NCBI RefSeq assembly: GCF_000226095.1
Contig: NC_016473.1
Coordinates: 5,146,001-5,210,000, forward strand
DNA: 64,000 nt
Origin: Thermothelomyces thermophilus ATCC 42464
Taxonomy: Eukaryota > Ascomycota > Sordariomycetes > Sordariales > Chaetomiaceae
Direction of reading: 5' to 3'
Positions 1 to 10,443 of the stretch are shown here, one piece after another (position 1 is the first letter of the stretch; each line of letters begins with the position of its first letter). A model generated the notes under the pieces. The model saw nothing but the letters and a program-made list of their open reading frames with translations. It searched no databases and was not told the DNA's origin. Position numbers and translations under genes: made by a program.

Positions 1-960
1 CCACTGGCATGGACAGTACGTCGTAACCCTTTCCCGTTCGCTCACTCGATCGCTCGCTCGCTCGCTCCCTTCCCTCTTCTCGATCGCTCTTTATACTAAT
101 GTCGAATTATACTAATGTCGAATCTTGGCCAGGTCCGCGTCTTCCATACCTTCATCTATCACATCATCCGGCGGCCCAAGAAGCTGCCCCAGCGGGCTCT
201 CTTCCACTACGGCATCTCGGCCTCTCGCACCTCGCTCCTCGAGACCGACTACAACATCCACAAGAGCAACTCGACCTACTTTGCTGACCTGGACGTCAGC
301 CGGTCGCACCTCGTCACCCACCTCCTTCAGCCCGGGATGCCCATCATCGGCGACAACGCCAAGCACCAGCGGGTGCGCGACAAGAACGGCAAGCTGGTGG
401 AGGGCGCCTTCGGCATCGGGCTGGGCGCCGTCTTCTGCAGCTTCCGCCGCGAGATCGCGCCGCTGCAGGGGTACGAGATGTGGTCCCGCATCCTGTCGTG
501 GGACCGCAAGTGGCTGTACATCGTGACGCACTTTGTCGTCAAGGGCAAGGTGCGCCCGACCGGCTGGGACGGCCGGCGCATGGGCCCGACGCGCGAGCGG
601 GTGGTCCTGGCCGACGGCAGCGGCGAGCCCGCCGACTTCAGCAAGTACGTCATCGCCACCGCCATCAGCAAGTACGTCTTCAAGCTCGGCCGCTTCACCG
701 TCCACCCGGCCCTCGTCATCGACGCCGCCGGCCTGCTGCCCGAGCGGCCGGGCGAGGGCTGGACGGGGGGCGAGACGGGCACGGGCACGCCCGAGGACCT
801 CGGCGACCTGGACGAGCAGGGCGAATGGGACTGGAGACGGGTCGAGGCCGAGCGCAGGAAGGGACTGCAGTATGCCGAGCACTTTGCCGCCTTGGACGGC
901 ACCAACTCGCTCTTTGACGGCGGGGAGGATGGCGCCGTCGGTTACTTCCCCCTGGGTTGA
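1..960 (+). CDS. THEM6-like hotdog thioesterase (5' end outside window)
   Basis: This is the C-terminal part of a 4HBT_2-type hotdog protein (THEM6 / acyl-CoA thioesterase-like). The window opens in an exon (1-15, reading P-L-A-W-T) ending at a GTACGT donor. An intron (16-132) with two TACTAAT branch-like sites ends at CCAG, and the last exon runs 133-960. The joined frame gives PLAW-T-VRVF, the usual run into this family's fold, so the ATG at 115 lies inside the intron and is not the start. The family signature follows: SRTSLLETDYNIHKSNSTYF, then DLDVSRSHLV, about 40-65 residues into the visible part. Members are thought to hydrolyse acyl-CoA or related thioesters, but the fungal substrate is unknown. 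The C-terminal 70 residues are Gly/Glu-rich and look disordered. The protein's full length cannot be given. Family call firm, substrate open. Confidence 0.88.
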
Positions 961-1913
961 TACTATTCAAGGGAAACGTTGCTAGACAGCGGAAGAGAGA
1001 GAGAAGGAGGGGGAGGGCCGGGGAATTAAAGGCGATGTTGTCGATATTTATAATCGTAGACATAGGTATAGATCTGCGAATAGACTAAAAGGGGGGGGGC
1101 TACCGCGCGGTGTAGTCGTCACACCTCGGGGGCTGCCTTTAATACAAGTCGGCCGTTAACGCGAGCGAAGTCCACTGCGTTTCCTCTGCATGCCCGAACT
1201 GCGTATAATTACGAATTCTTCCCACATGTCGACTCGGTGTGGCGCTGGTTTCGACACGGAGGATAGGGAAGCCCTCAGCCAGAAGCGAATTAATTTGGAT
1301 ATGTACCATTGATGGTAGACACGGCAACCCATAATTATGGATAAAGTACAAGCTGAGCCAGATGAACTAGATGCCCTGGGGAGGAAAAGAAGTCCAAGTT
1401 TCCAGCCAACGCAGGCCCCAGTTTCTATAGGTACCCAGTTCCGCGCTCATCAGGGGTGCTCTTTCCCAGGCCACATCAGGCACCATGCAATCTCAACTAA
1501 CGCACTCAGCTGATGCATCCCGACGTCCGTGAGGTAATTACACAGTGGTTGCATCCCATGCTTTCATCTGAACTTTTGCGTTGCCGCATCTCGCGTTCCA
1601 CATCCCGCACACGCCAGCGCTAGAAACCATGCATATTCATTACGAACTCGCGCATCCAGCTCCGAGCCGGGCATTGCAGCTCACTTACGCAATGGGCCGA
1701 GCGTTGATTACGTCTTCTTCAGAGTCGAGCATCCTCATATATCAAACAGACGGACGCCTTCACAATTTATTTCCCATGTCCTTATCCTCGAGCATAGCCG
1801 TCTCCTCGAATACTTACCCATCAAAATCCGACAAGCAAGAGGCGACCGCTCATAGCTCATTATCGCGTCCACACAGCAAATTCGCATCCCATTAAAGAGA
1901 ATAACATATAAAG
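961..1913. other. Intergenic spacer
   Basis: No convincing gene. A G9 run lies near 1090 and the sequence is of mixed composition. Short open frames at 1139-1351 (-) and 1581-1895 (+) lack codon bias and recognisable motifs. The last ~300 bases are probably promoter and 5' leader of the gene starting at 1914. Confidence 0.6.
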
Positions 1914-2338
1914 ATGGCAGTCCCAGTCGACTTACACGACGACGGGGACCGCCAAGCGGCTTCTCTCGTCCCGCCGGCGGCGGCGGCGGCGCCGCGGCTG
2001 TCGCTGCACCGCCTCGTCACCCGCGACCCGCGCGAGAGGGTGCTGGTCCACCCGCTGATCTGGACCGACAGGCAGCTGGCGGTCCTGGACTGCCGCGTCC
2101 GCCCCCGCGGCGACGCCGACGACGACAACGGGGGCGACGCGGCGGCGCCCGAAAGCGGTGGCGGCGGCGAGCGGGCACGGAAGCGCAGGCGGGCAGCCGA
2201 CGAGCTCGCTCCACTCCTGCGCCGCCGTCTCCGGTGCCGGCTGGGCTGGGATCTGCTCCGGGACACCGTCCGCATGCTCCTCGAGTCGGTGTCCAGCGCC
2301 GTCGCCATGGATCCTGGGTATGTCTTCCTGTATTCTCT

Positions 2339-2379
<41 letters not shown>

Positions 2380-3045
2380 CTTCGTCGCCTCGCTGACAGA
2401 GTATCTTCCTGCCAGCCAAGAAGCCCACCTGCGTTACGCCCGACGGCCACGCGTCGCGGTTCCCTACTGTCGTGTGTCGTTCGGGGGCGTCGGTTTCGCG
2501 TGCTTTGACGCGGACATGGCTGCGCGCCACCGCCGCGCCTACACCCCCTGGAAGTGGCGGCGGACTACCCCGGAGGAGGAGAAGGAGGAGGAGGGAGGAA
2601 AAGGAGGAGGGGCCGATTGCCCTGCCGACACGGGCCTGCTGTTTCCGCTCCTGGTCGCCCTCGTCATCGCGCTCGCGCAGCAGGAGCGGCTCGACGCGGC
2701 GGCACAGGCACGAGGACCGCCCCCTTCGGGATTCACTGTGAGTACCTAATCACTCACCCTGCTCCCGTTTTTGCCTATCCTGCGTGACCGAAATAAAAAA
2801 CGGATCTCGTCTAACCTCACTCCTGGCAGGTTCGCATCCTCTTCGCCGGCAGGGATACGGCCACGCCGTTCAACGTCGTTTCCGCGCGCGTCCGGCCCGC
2901 TTTTCTCGACAAGCTCGACTTCCCCACCCGGGAGCCAGCGCCTGATTCGGGGCTCGACGTCGAGTACTGGCAAGTCCCGGCCAAGCCGTACAAGACGCTG
3001 GCGCACCGGCTCGCCCGCCGTCTCGAGGCAGGAGCGGTGCCGTAA
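1914..3045 (+). CDS. Conserved fungal hypothetical protein
   Basis: Three exons (1914-2317, 2416-2737, 2830-3045) give 313 residues with frame kept at both joins. Intron 1 holds an uninterrupted run of 37 T (2341-2377) before its CCAG acceptor; intron 2 starts GTGAGT and ends GGCAG. The protein has a charged, Ala/Gly-rich N-terminal half with a basic RKRRR cluster near residue 85, an acidic Glu/Gly-rich insert near residue 190, a short hydrophobic helix (LLVALVIALAQ), and a C-terminal block with VRILFAGRD and VEYWQVPAKPYKTLAHRL. That C-terminal pattern, a strand, an FLDKLDFP-like stretch, then a tyrosine-rich helix, is one I associate with uncharacterised Ascomycota proteins. I cannot assign a function. 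Gene model fairly sure because of clean splice joins; the start is the first ATG of a good open frame. Confidence 0.72.
2341..2377 (+). repeat. Poly(T) tract inside intron 1
   Basis: 37 consecutive T between the GTATGT donor (2318) and the acceptor at 2415. It is far longer than a normal polypyrimidine tract and is likely length-variable. Confidence 0.95.
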
Positions 3046-3983
3046 TTACGACACCGAGCGGGGGCGGACACCGTGATGACGGACATTGGGCGCGCTCGCT
3101 CGAGATGCGACGACTACATCACAAGGGGTTCTTCTCGGCGCAACGCTAAATGAAGGGATGAAAATGGTGAGTGGGCTTGGCGAATCGAGATATCTCTCGT
3201 GTTCGCCCTTAGCTGACAGGGATACACAGGGCTATATATGACTACACTACGTTATCCAGTACGGATTGAGAAGTTCGTAAGTAATCTGTACAGGGACATA
3301 CGGAGTACGCATGTACCGTACAATACCATGTCGCCTTCATCGGAAAGTCGATTGCTTATCGTTGCGGCTCGGCGCTTGCAGGGTCCAAGACCCACCTGCC
3401 TCGGCATCCGGCATTTGACTCTCGCATGTCTCCATGGGTTCCTTGTAGCGCGGTTCTGGCGACAGGGGCCAGCGATCAGTCCAAGTTCAGTCGAGACGGA
3501 TATCGGATCAGACGATTTGAGCAACAACACTGAGAGAGAGGTGGAATTGTGACTAGAGATGTGAAACGATGTGTGCCTCAGTGTACTGTGCTATATGACA
3601 TTCAGCGCCATCGAGAGCTCTTAGCATAGGCGCAGAGCTCTTTTCCATGTAGGGCATGTAGAAAAATCGGTGGGACTGGATGGAGCTTGCAGTCCTTCGC
3701 GAATGTACCGTACGCATGTACGGATTAGTGTACTTCGTACGGACGTATGGCGAAATTAGATTTAGCACAAGGCCGATTCCGTACCCAAAAATCAATCGCG
3801 GCGCCGCATTCACATGCAATTGAAATAAATCTCCCAAATTCAAACCTCCGTCCACACATATCACCATCCAACACCGCAACCGTACCAGCCAGCGTTTTTC
3901 CCTTTTGTTTTTGCTTGTCTCTCTCTTGTCTATCTCCCTATCTTTATTTGCTTGATTTTAATACCCAAAGACACTCGCCCAAA
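3046..3983. other. Intergenic spacer
   Basis: No gene supported. It contains one TACGGAGTA word (3299). From about 3880 it becomes CT-rich, as expected for a fungal promoter and leader, before the ATG at 3984 with its AAAATGGC context. Confidence 0.6.
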
Positions 3984-4269
3984 ATGGCCACATTGAGCGC
4001 CGAACAGCAAATAGAGTTCTTCCGCGGCATCCCCTGGTGCGCCGCCCACCTCTCGTCCCCCTCGCTCGTCATCCAGGAATCCGTGTCGCACCGTCGCAAG
4101 CCTGGCCTCCTCGACAGCCTCGTCTCGCGCACACTCAATCGCCCGGACGCCCTCCCAGCCTACATCATATTCTACCACGTCCCGCCGGCGTCATCATCGG
4201 CACCCACATCCACCACCTCATCACCATCGTCGCCGTCCATAACAGAGTCAACACCCTCATCACACTCGC

Positions 4270-4316
<47 letters not shown>

Positions 4317-4986
4317 AAGCAGCAGCAACAACAAGAGCGACCCGGTGCAGCAGCAACAGCAGCGGCGACGGAGGATGAGACCGAGCAAGGGGTAGCCGGG
4401 CCGCTCATCACCGAGATCAAGGCTCTGGTGGCGCTGGGGCCGATGCTGAACGGGTGGTGTCGGAAGCTGTGGAGCTTCCAAGCGTATTAGCCACGCGTTT
4501 GCCACAGCTGTATGAGGCTGTTCAACGCATTGGCCAGTTCCTTTTGTCTATAAATATCAGTCGTTTTTGTCTCCTTTGTAGATAGTTCAACAAGGCACTG
4601 TCTCCTTCGTACAGCCACCCACTACAGACACTGCTTTCAACGCTCCCGGAGCTCCCACTGCGTTCGGCAGGTGGGAAGGGGTGTGCCACGGCGGAATGGT
4701 GGTGACGCTGCTGGACGAGGTCATGGGCCAGGTGTTCGCGGCCAACCGGATGCACGGGCGGCTGCCCGCCGACGCGCCCGCGACCATGACGGGCTACCTC
4801 AACACCCGCTTCGAGCGGCCCGTCCGCACCGGCCGCGGCGCCGACCCGGCCGTCGTCCTGGTCTCGGCGCGGCTGCGGCGCCGCGAGCGGCGCAAGTTCT
4901 GGCTCGACGCCGACGTGAGCGGCCCCGGCGGCGAGGTCATGGCCCGCGCCGAGGCCCTCTTTATCATGCTGCGGAGCAAGCTATAA
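3984..4986 (+). CDS. PaaI-like hotdog thioesterase with polyglutamine tract
   Basis: Two exons (3984-4453 and 4671-4986; intron starting GTGGTG, ending GGCAG) give 261 residues. The join restores the PaaI/4HBT core motif: ALGPMLNGWEGVCHGG followed by MVVTLLDEVMG, in which the HGG loop and the Glu/Asp of the long hotdog helix form the active site. A strand pattern with YLNTRFERPV and an ALFIML end follows. Such enzymes hydrolyse acyl-CoA thioesters; substrate unknown. Between a conserved N-terminal segment (FFRGIPWCAAHL) and the fold lies a Ser/Pro-rich linker, then 16 consecutive CAA-coded Gln (residues about 96-111), one Lys and five more Gln. Family members normally lack such a tract. The start sits in a good AAAATGGCC context. 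Call firm, tract length probably polymorphic. Confidence 0.87.
4269..4334 (+). repeat. CAA/CAG trinucleotide repeat coding polyglutamine
   Basis: Sixteen CAA codons (4269-4316), one AAG, then CAG/CAA codons, all in frame in the PaaI-like gene. Confidence 0.97.
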
Positions 4987-5894
4987 AGGCAAGAGAAGAG
5001 AAAAGAAAAAAAAAAAGTCAGAGGAACAGGGCAATCGGGGGTTCGAGCGTTGATTGTTTTGAATTGTGGGAAATACGGATAATTAATTAGAGGTTAGATG
5101 GAACGGACGGATAGATAGATGTGTTAGTATATTAATTATTAGAGGAGACGGAGTTTTGCAGTTCAAAGGTTAGAAGAACTAATACAACATAAGCTAACTA
5201 ATATCGCAAGATTCGGATTCGTTGGTCCGCAAGTTTGAAACAGACTTCTATGTGGAATCGTGCAGCATTGTGCCGCAAACAATCATGATATTACAGCCCC
5301 TAACCCTTCCTGCCTTGCATCATATATTACTGATTTCGTATGCAGGATTCCATCCTAGCAACTACTGTGTACAGGTATTTCCAATGTAATCCGTACATGC
5401 ATCAGGGACACAATAGAGTGCCCGTCACTCACGGTGCCGTAAGCCGGAATGCACAACCGATTACAACCCGTCTCCGTCGAGAATGCCACCTCGATCTTCA
5501 TGCACCCCCGAGCCAAGAGATGGGCGAAACAGACCGCTGCGGCAGTCAAGATATTAATTAATTTGCCTAAAACAGTAACGACGACCTAAATTTCCACGAA
5601 TCCAGGTTCTGTTTGATAACAGCACAAGGAAAAAAAAAACGGCGAACGTGGCATGATTGCTTCCGCAGACGAGTTGGGCCGGGGGGAGGGGGGTTACCCG
5701 TTATATATCTTCTATAATATTACACACACACATATAATACATATACGGGTGAGAAACCCCGTTCTTTTGGGACCCGCTGCTCTTTTCTCAACCCATGCTG
5801 ATTCCCAAAATAATACCGCCGTCATCGGCACCACCCACTGAACACCAACAACAACACCAATTAATTAATTACTTCTAATACCACCACCGCCAAC
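4987..5894. other. Intergenic spacer, AT-rich
   Basis: No gene supported. It holds TTAATTAA-type runs, an A8 run near 5630 and a short ACACACAC stretch near 5725. CCACCACCGCC directly precedes the ATG at 5895. Confidence 0.6.
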
Positions 5895-6440
5895 ATGCAC
5901 CCGCTCGCAACCCTGCTCTGGGCGCTCGTGTCCTCGCTGTCGGCAGCGACCATCACGTTCCAGGTGCAGCGGTCGAGCAACCCGACGGCGGACGAGCAGG
6001 ACGCGTACGCGCGGATCGAGGCGGCCATGAGCGCGGCGGCGGCGCGGTACAACCGGCTGGCGCCGCGGGCGAACAAGGCCATCACGGTGCAGTACGTGCC
6101 GTCGGTGCCGACGGCGGACGGCAACTTCAACGGAAACATCCGGTTCGGCTCCAACCGGGCCTACATGACGGAGCGCACCGCCCTGCACGAGACCGCCCAC
6201 ACCCTCGGCGTCGGCCAGACGCGCGCCTTCGACGACCGCTGCGCCGCCGGCAGCGCCGCCGGCTGGCCCTCCGCCACCGCCCTCCTCCGCTCCTGGGACG
6301 GTCCGGACGCCGTCATCAACTGCGGCGGCGGCCACTTCTGGCCCTACGGCCTCAACTACGAGTCCGAGATGAGCGAGACCAACGCGGACCGCCACTGCCT
6401 GCTCGTCAACGCCATGCTCGCCGACGGGCTCGCCGGTTAA
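5895..6440 (+). CDS. Small secreted zincin-like metalloprotease
   Basis: Single exon, 181 residues. The first ~18 residues (MHPLATLLWALVSSLSAA) form a clear secretion signal. Residues about 97-108 read HETAHTLGVGQT, an HExxHxxG zinc-binding motif typical of zincin peptidases, followed by a downstream aspartate (AFDDRC) that could act as a further ligand. The tail has HFWPYGLNYESEMSE and DRHCLLVNAM; the block GLNYESE...N..RH is shared, as I recall, with bacterial secreted proteins of similar architecture. Four cysteines are present, enough for two disulfides. It is shorter than M12 or M43 enzymes and I see no classic Met-turn, so I would not place it in a MEROPS family. Likely extracellular; peptidase activity is inference from the motif. 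Confidence 0.8.
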   Translation: MHPLATLLWALVSSLSAATITFQVQRSSNPTADEQDAYARIEAAMSAAAARYNRLAPRANKAITVQYVPSVPTADGNFNGNIRFGSNRAYMTERTALHETAHTLGVGQTRAFDDRCAAGSAAGWPSATALLRSWDGPDAVINCGGGHFWPYGLNYESEMSETNADRHCLLVNAMLADGLAG

Positions 6441-7119
6441 GTTACTCAGGGAGAGAAAATAGAGAAAACAGAATAAAATCTGGGGGGGGAAGGAGGAAAG
6501 AGATATAAAGATAAGAGGATTCTCTTTCCCGTCTGATTAGTAGCATTGACGAAACCCATTACATCATGTTTTTAGTTGTTATATATGATAAATCTAGGCG
6601 CCCGCGCCACCGCTCGACCCATATGACATTGCTTCCCCTGGCTCAGGTGCTACTCAGTCTTTACTCAGCCTTGCTTACCTCTACTCACCCTAGTTACTAC
6701 TATTGTCGGCAAGACTACACTATAATAGGTTAGGAATTACTTCAACTCCAGCTGAAATGTGACAAACCCTGCTCAGACTTCCTCTGAAAGGGTTCAGACA
6801 AAGGTAGGCCAGGCAGATTCCACACGTAAGGCGTCTAAGTGATTCGCTAAAGCTAAAGGGCTTATTATAGCAATAAATTACCTCTTATAATAGGGCCACC
6901 TCCAGAAGCACCCCCCAGCTCAGCCACCAGACGGTGGCTTCGCTGGTGCACAGACCCTTGGGTTACCCACATCCGCTCATCGTTGGCAGGAAATCCAATT
7001 GCCCAACCATCGGGCATCAACTTCGCTCATCAGCGCGAGAGTGCACATCTCTGGTTTCCCCGACGTCGAGAGGCTTCCTCTTAAATTTTGTTTACGTAAA
7101 CTATAAGGTCCATCAACCC
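6441..7119. other. Intergenic spacer, possible decayed repeat
   Basis: No gene. 6540-6900 is T/A-enriched with repeated ACTCA words and may be a RIP-altered relic, but I found no ends or coding remnant. The final 200 bases are the leader of the APH-like gene. Confidence 0.5.
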
Positions 7120-8601
7120 ATGGACAATTTCCCGCCAACGGCTGAACAAATTGAAGAAGGCCTGAAGGCCTTCATTGACTCCATCGACCCAAATGATGTC
7201 TGCAAGTTAGCTTCCCAGCACAATTCGTCCAAGACCTGCCGGATGTTTCGAGATCCTGCGAATGAGAGCTATAACGTCTGTTACTTCGTCGAGTTTGAGG
7301 ACGGTACCAAGTGGGTTGTGAGGATTCCATTGGAGCCTTACATCTCCAATGTCTGGGACAAAGTCCAGAGCGAAGTTGCTACGGTCCGGTGAGTTGGTTT
7401 TGATATTTTGACCTCGCCCTCCGACCGGCTCTAACCAAGCAGTAGCTACCTTCAAACCAAGACCACGATACCCGTACCCCATATCCACGCCTTCGGCCGT
7501 GGTGGGACCGTCGACGAGAAGAACCCCACTGGACATGCCTACATTATCCAGAGCTATATCCCCGGCCAGTCGCTAGACATCTTAGCTTTTAGGTGCATGG
7601 ATATAACACGGAGGGAGTACTTCTACTCACAGCTTGTCGACATCTTCGCTCAATTACGTCAGCAAGAATTCCCCTATGCAGGCTCCTTGATGCCAGACCC
7701 AGATGGCGGGACGATTCCTGTTGTCGGTCCGTTGCTCTCTATACAACTAAACGAGTTGCAACTGCAAAACCGCGAATTATCCATCCAGCCGGCCAGGTTC
7801 GCTTCCGCCACCGACTTTGCCTTCCATCAATACCACCTCCTAGAGGAGACTTATAAGCTCCCCGCCTACAAGCTATCTCGACAGGTTGCAGAGCTCGAGG
7901 TATTTGGGCTCGAGGACCTGAAGACGAGAATATCTGGTTATATCGACGATCGTCTCCCCTTCGTGCTGACCCATACCGATCTTCGTCCGTCCAATATCAT
8001 AGTTGACGAGAACCTACGGATTCAAGGCATAATCGATTGGGAATGGGCAAGTACGGTGCCTCGACAGTTCTTTCTGCCGCCTACATGGCTTGCAGGTCTT
8101 CCTCCGGACTGGGTGTCGGGAGTGGAATACCGGATCGAGTACCGCTGGTTTCGCGACGCCCTTAAAGCGGGTACATCTGAGCCTTGCCGTCAGCTTGCTT
8201 CTGAATGGGACCGGAAGCTCCCGACGCGGATCGACTTGCCTTTAGCCGTCACGCTCAGACATCATAGTTGTTTCGTCAACACATATTATCGGGGCGTCTT
8301 TCCCAAGTTTTACAAAGGCTCTTGGAAGTACGAAGTCAACAAGTTCTTCGAGTGCGATGGCAAGGACGGGCAATTCTCCCTTCGAGTTCAACAACGATTA
8401 AGGGACTCGGAACGGTACACTCATTATTTGGAGGAGAACGGGCTTGTTCCGAGCCAGCGGTGTAGAGAAAGGCAAGAACCAACCGAGCCACCTATTTCCG
8501 ATTCAGGACGTACTGTTGCTCTTCTACCCGCTGCTTGTCCTCCTGGAGCTGCTCAAGACTGTCCAGCGACACGTTATGAAGATCCCCTTCCAATTTCTTA
8601 A
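7120..8601 (+). CDS. APH-family (aminoglycoside phosphotransferase-like) protein
   Basis: Two exons (7120-7388, 7443-8601) give 475 residues. The intron has a GTGAGT donor, CTAAC branch site and CAAGCAG acceptor. The catalytic loop and metal site of the APH/choline-kinase-like fold are intact: LTHTDLRPSNIIVDE (HxD...N) then IIDWEWAST (DWE, the DFG equivalent). An N-terminal lobe strand WVVRIPLE supplies a nucleotide-site pattern with Arg where the Lys is usual, and IIQSYIPGQSLD matches the hinge. Many filamentous fungi carry expanded sets of these cytosolic small-molecule kinase-like proteins; substrates are unknown, and drug resistance should not be assumed. The last ~50 residues (after VPSQRC) do not look like the family and may be read-through past the ancestral end: the opposite strand there is open and coiled-coil-like. 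The 3' end is uncertain; the core is firm. Confidence 0.86.
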
Positions 8602-9142
8602 GCTCTCTTTCCCACAACTCAATCTCCTCTTCCGCCTCCTATCTTATTATTGATCTCACACACACAACGGTCATTCTTTTCTATCTTTGAAGACCCTCTT
8701 CTTTCCCACGTAGGTAGGCTCTTTTCCATCTGCCCAGAGAGGCATTGATGTCGTTTTGACCGCACCCACCATCTATCGGACACTTATAGCCGACACTCCT
8801 CTCCATCTGACCAGACAAAGGTTTGGATTAGGAGATACATAGCTGTGTTTTAGAGGGTTAGCCCTAGCTTAATAGTAAGCTATCCTCTAAGTACCTATCC
8901 TAGTTTATAAGTTAAGACATTCTAAAGAAAGAAATAAAGGACTAAAAGGGGTAGAGAAAGTAATCTTTAAGCCTTTAAGGGGGCCTAGGCCCCGAGGTAT
9001 TGAATGAAAGGCAACTCGGCGCGGGGTCTACGACGGACCGGAAAACCCCGCTGCTCCCGAAACATTTTTTCTTAGCCGCATAAGATACCCCTCGATGCCC
9101 CGCATCGTCATCTTTGGAACAAGGACAGCAACGCAGTCTCCT
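8602..9142. other. Spacer with RIP-like AT-rich part
   Basis: No gene supported on the + strand. 8820-8990 is TA-rich with GGGTTAGCCC and TAAG words and resembles a decayed repeat. Two similar ~20-bp blocks (around 8735-8755 and 8800-8820) suggest a small internal duplication. Confidence 0.5.
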
Positions 9143-9923
9143 ATGGCGTCAACAACGTTCGCACTGGATGTAGCAGAGAAAGCTCTCCTTGAGCATGGCT
9201 TCTTTGCTTTGGACGACTCCCTGGTTGGGGACCGGATTTGGGAGATGGAGGAGAGGGGGTTCCCGTACTTCACAGAGTACGGCTTGGATTTCTGCCGACA
9301 ATTTGCCTTTGATCAGGTAAGGAGACGAGGACATCCCATATATAACAACTGCCTAACAGGATTAGCGCATCCGATCTATCCTCGAAAACTCCTTCGAAAA
9401 GTGTAGTCTCGGTCACTGGCTGAGATACGAGGAGTTCCCTGGTCACGTCGAATGCTTTAGGCGGGGCGGCCCAAGGGCCGGTCGGCGTGTTCTCGTGGTC
9501 CACCTGTGGGCCAAAGGATCGCAAGTGGCGTATTACGTCGGTTCGCATCTCCATGAGATGGCTACTTCGAGGAGCAGACGGTCTTTGTACGAAATACCTC
9601 TTTCTGAGCTGGATCGCGTGGGCTCTAAGCCTAAGCACAAAGACTTCCCAGACGGTGGCATGTAAGTTACAACTCTATATTGTGGTGTCAGCGTTCTAAC
9701 ATTATGTAGAGTAATTCTTGACGCGCGGCTCGGTTTCGAAATCAAGGAAGGATACGCAATCACGTTTCTATATGCCACCGACGAAGTAATCGCCAACTGG
9801 GCGAAAATAGTCCTTCCTTACTCAAAAGCGTTGGTAGAAAAAGTCTCTGACATGGAGAAGGAAAGCACGAGAATTGGGCTAAACTTTGCATTTGAAGTTT
9901 CTCCGGGAGGTAAAGCTACATAG
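9143..9923 (+). CDS. Conserved fungal hypothetical protein
   Basis: Three exons (9143-9316, 9366-9661, 9710-9923; introns start GTAAGG and GTAAGT) give 227 residues with frame kept. An in-frame ATG at 9095 would add 16 residues; I prefer 9143 because MASTTFALDVAEKALLEHGF is a natural N-terminus. Recognisable blocks are EHGFFALDDSLVGDRIWEME, FPGHVECFRRGG, VLVVHLWAKGSQVAYYVGSH, DFPDGGIVILDARLGFEIKE and GYAITFLYAT. The VHLW...GSQV.YY.GSH pattern looks like a barrel strand pair and faintly recalls phytanoyl-CoA-dioxygenase-like 2-oxoglutarate oxygenases, but I cannot see a full HxD...H iron site, so no function is assigned. It lies between the APH-like gene and accessory repeats. Confidence 0.75.
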
Positions 9924-9975
9924 CTATTTTCATGGGTCGTGGTATGCCAGAACATCCCCAGCTATATTTGCAGTT

Positions 9976-10440
9976 TCATGGTTGTACTCCCCTCGCCCCC
10001 CCGCCTCCCCCGCCGTGCGGGACCCCGTTCATAATCTGCGAAATGGGAGCATGCAGAGTTTGGTCGGCAATCATCACTTGAGCTCCCGACTCCCCCCAGG
10101 TTTCATCAGCTGCACTGGTATACTCGTGGCTGTCTACCCTCCATGCCGGAATACCATTCATAAAATGCAGAAGGGGAGCATCAAAGTCTCCCAAATCGTC
10201 CCGCCGTGCTGGGCTGCTACCTTGAAACTGAGTTCGGTCGGCAATCACCACTTGAGCTCCTGACACACCCCAAGCTTCATCAGCCGAACTAGTAGCCTCG
10301 TGGTTGTCCACCCTCAGTGCCGGAACACCATTCATCGTCTGTAGAATGGGAGCATGACTGCTGCCTAGTAGAGGAGGTTGGTCGGTGACCATCACTTCCC
10401 CATTGGCGGTCTCGTGGTTGTCCGCTGTCCATACTGAAAC
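9976..10440 (-). repeat. Degenerate tandem repeat, open on the minus strand
   Basis: Units beginning GGTCGG recur at 10062, 10236 and 10380 (spacing 174 and 144 bp), with a partial unit before the first. On the minus strand a frame stays open through 9976-10395 and its peptide repeats: MNGVPALRVDNHEATSSADE, then WGVSGAQVVIADRTQ; and MNGIPAWRVDSHEYTSAADE, then WGESGAQVMIADQT. Conservation at protein level suggests a former or present minus-strand repeat protein. I recognise no family and no intact start; upstream on that strand lies the casein kinase fragment. Confidence 0.7.
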
Positions 10441-10443
10441 TAG

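Noticed and set aside
115-132. ATG at 115 as start of the first gene
   Set aside because: It lies between branch-like TACTAAT sites and the CCAG acceptor of an intron; the exon at 1-15 supplies the family's PLAW sequence.
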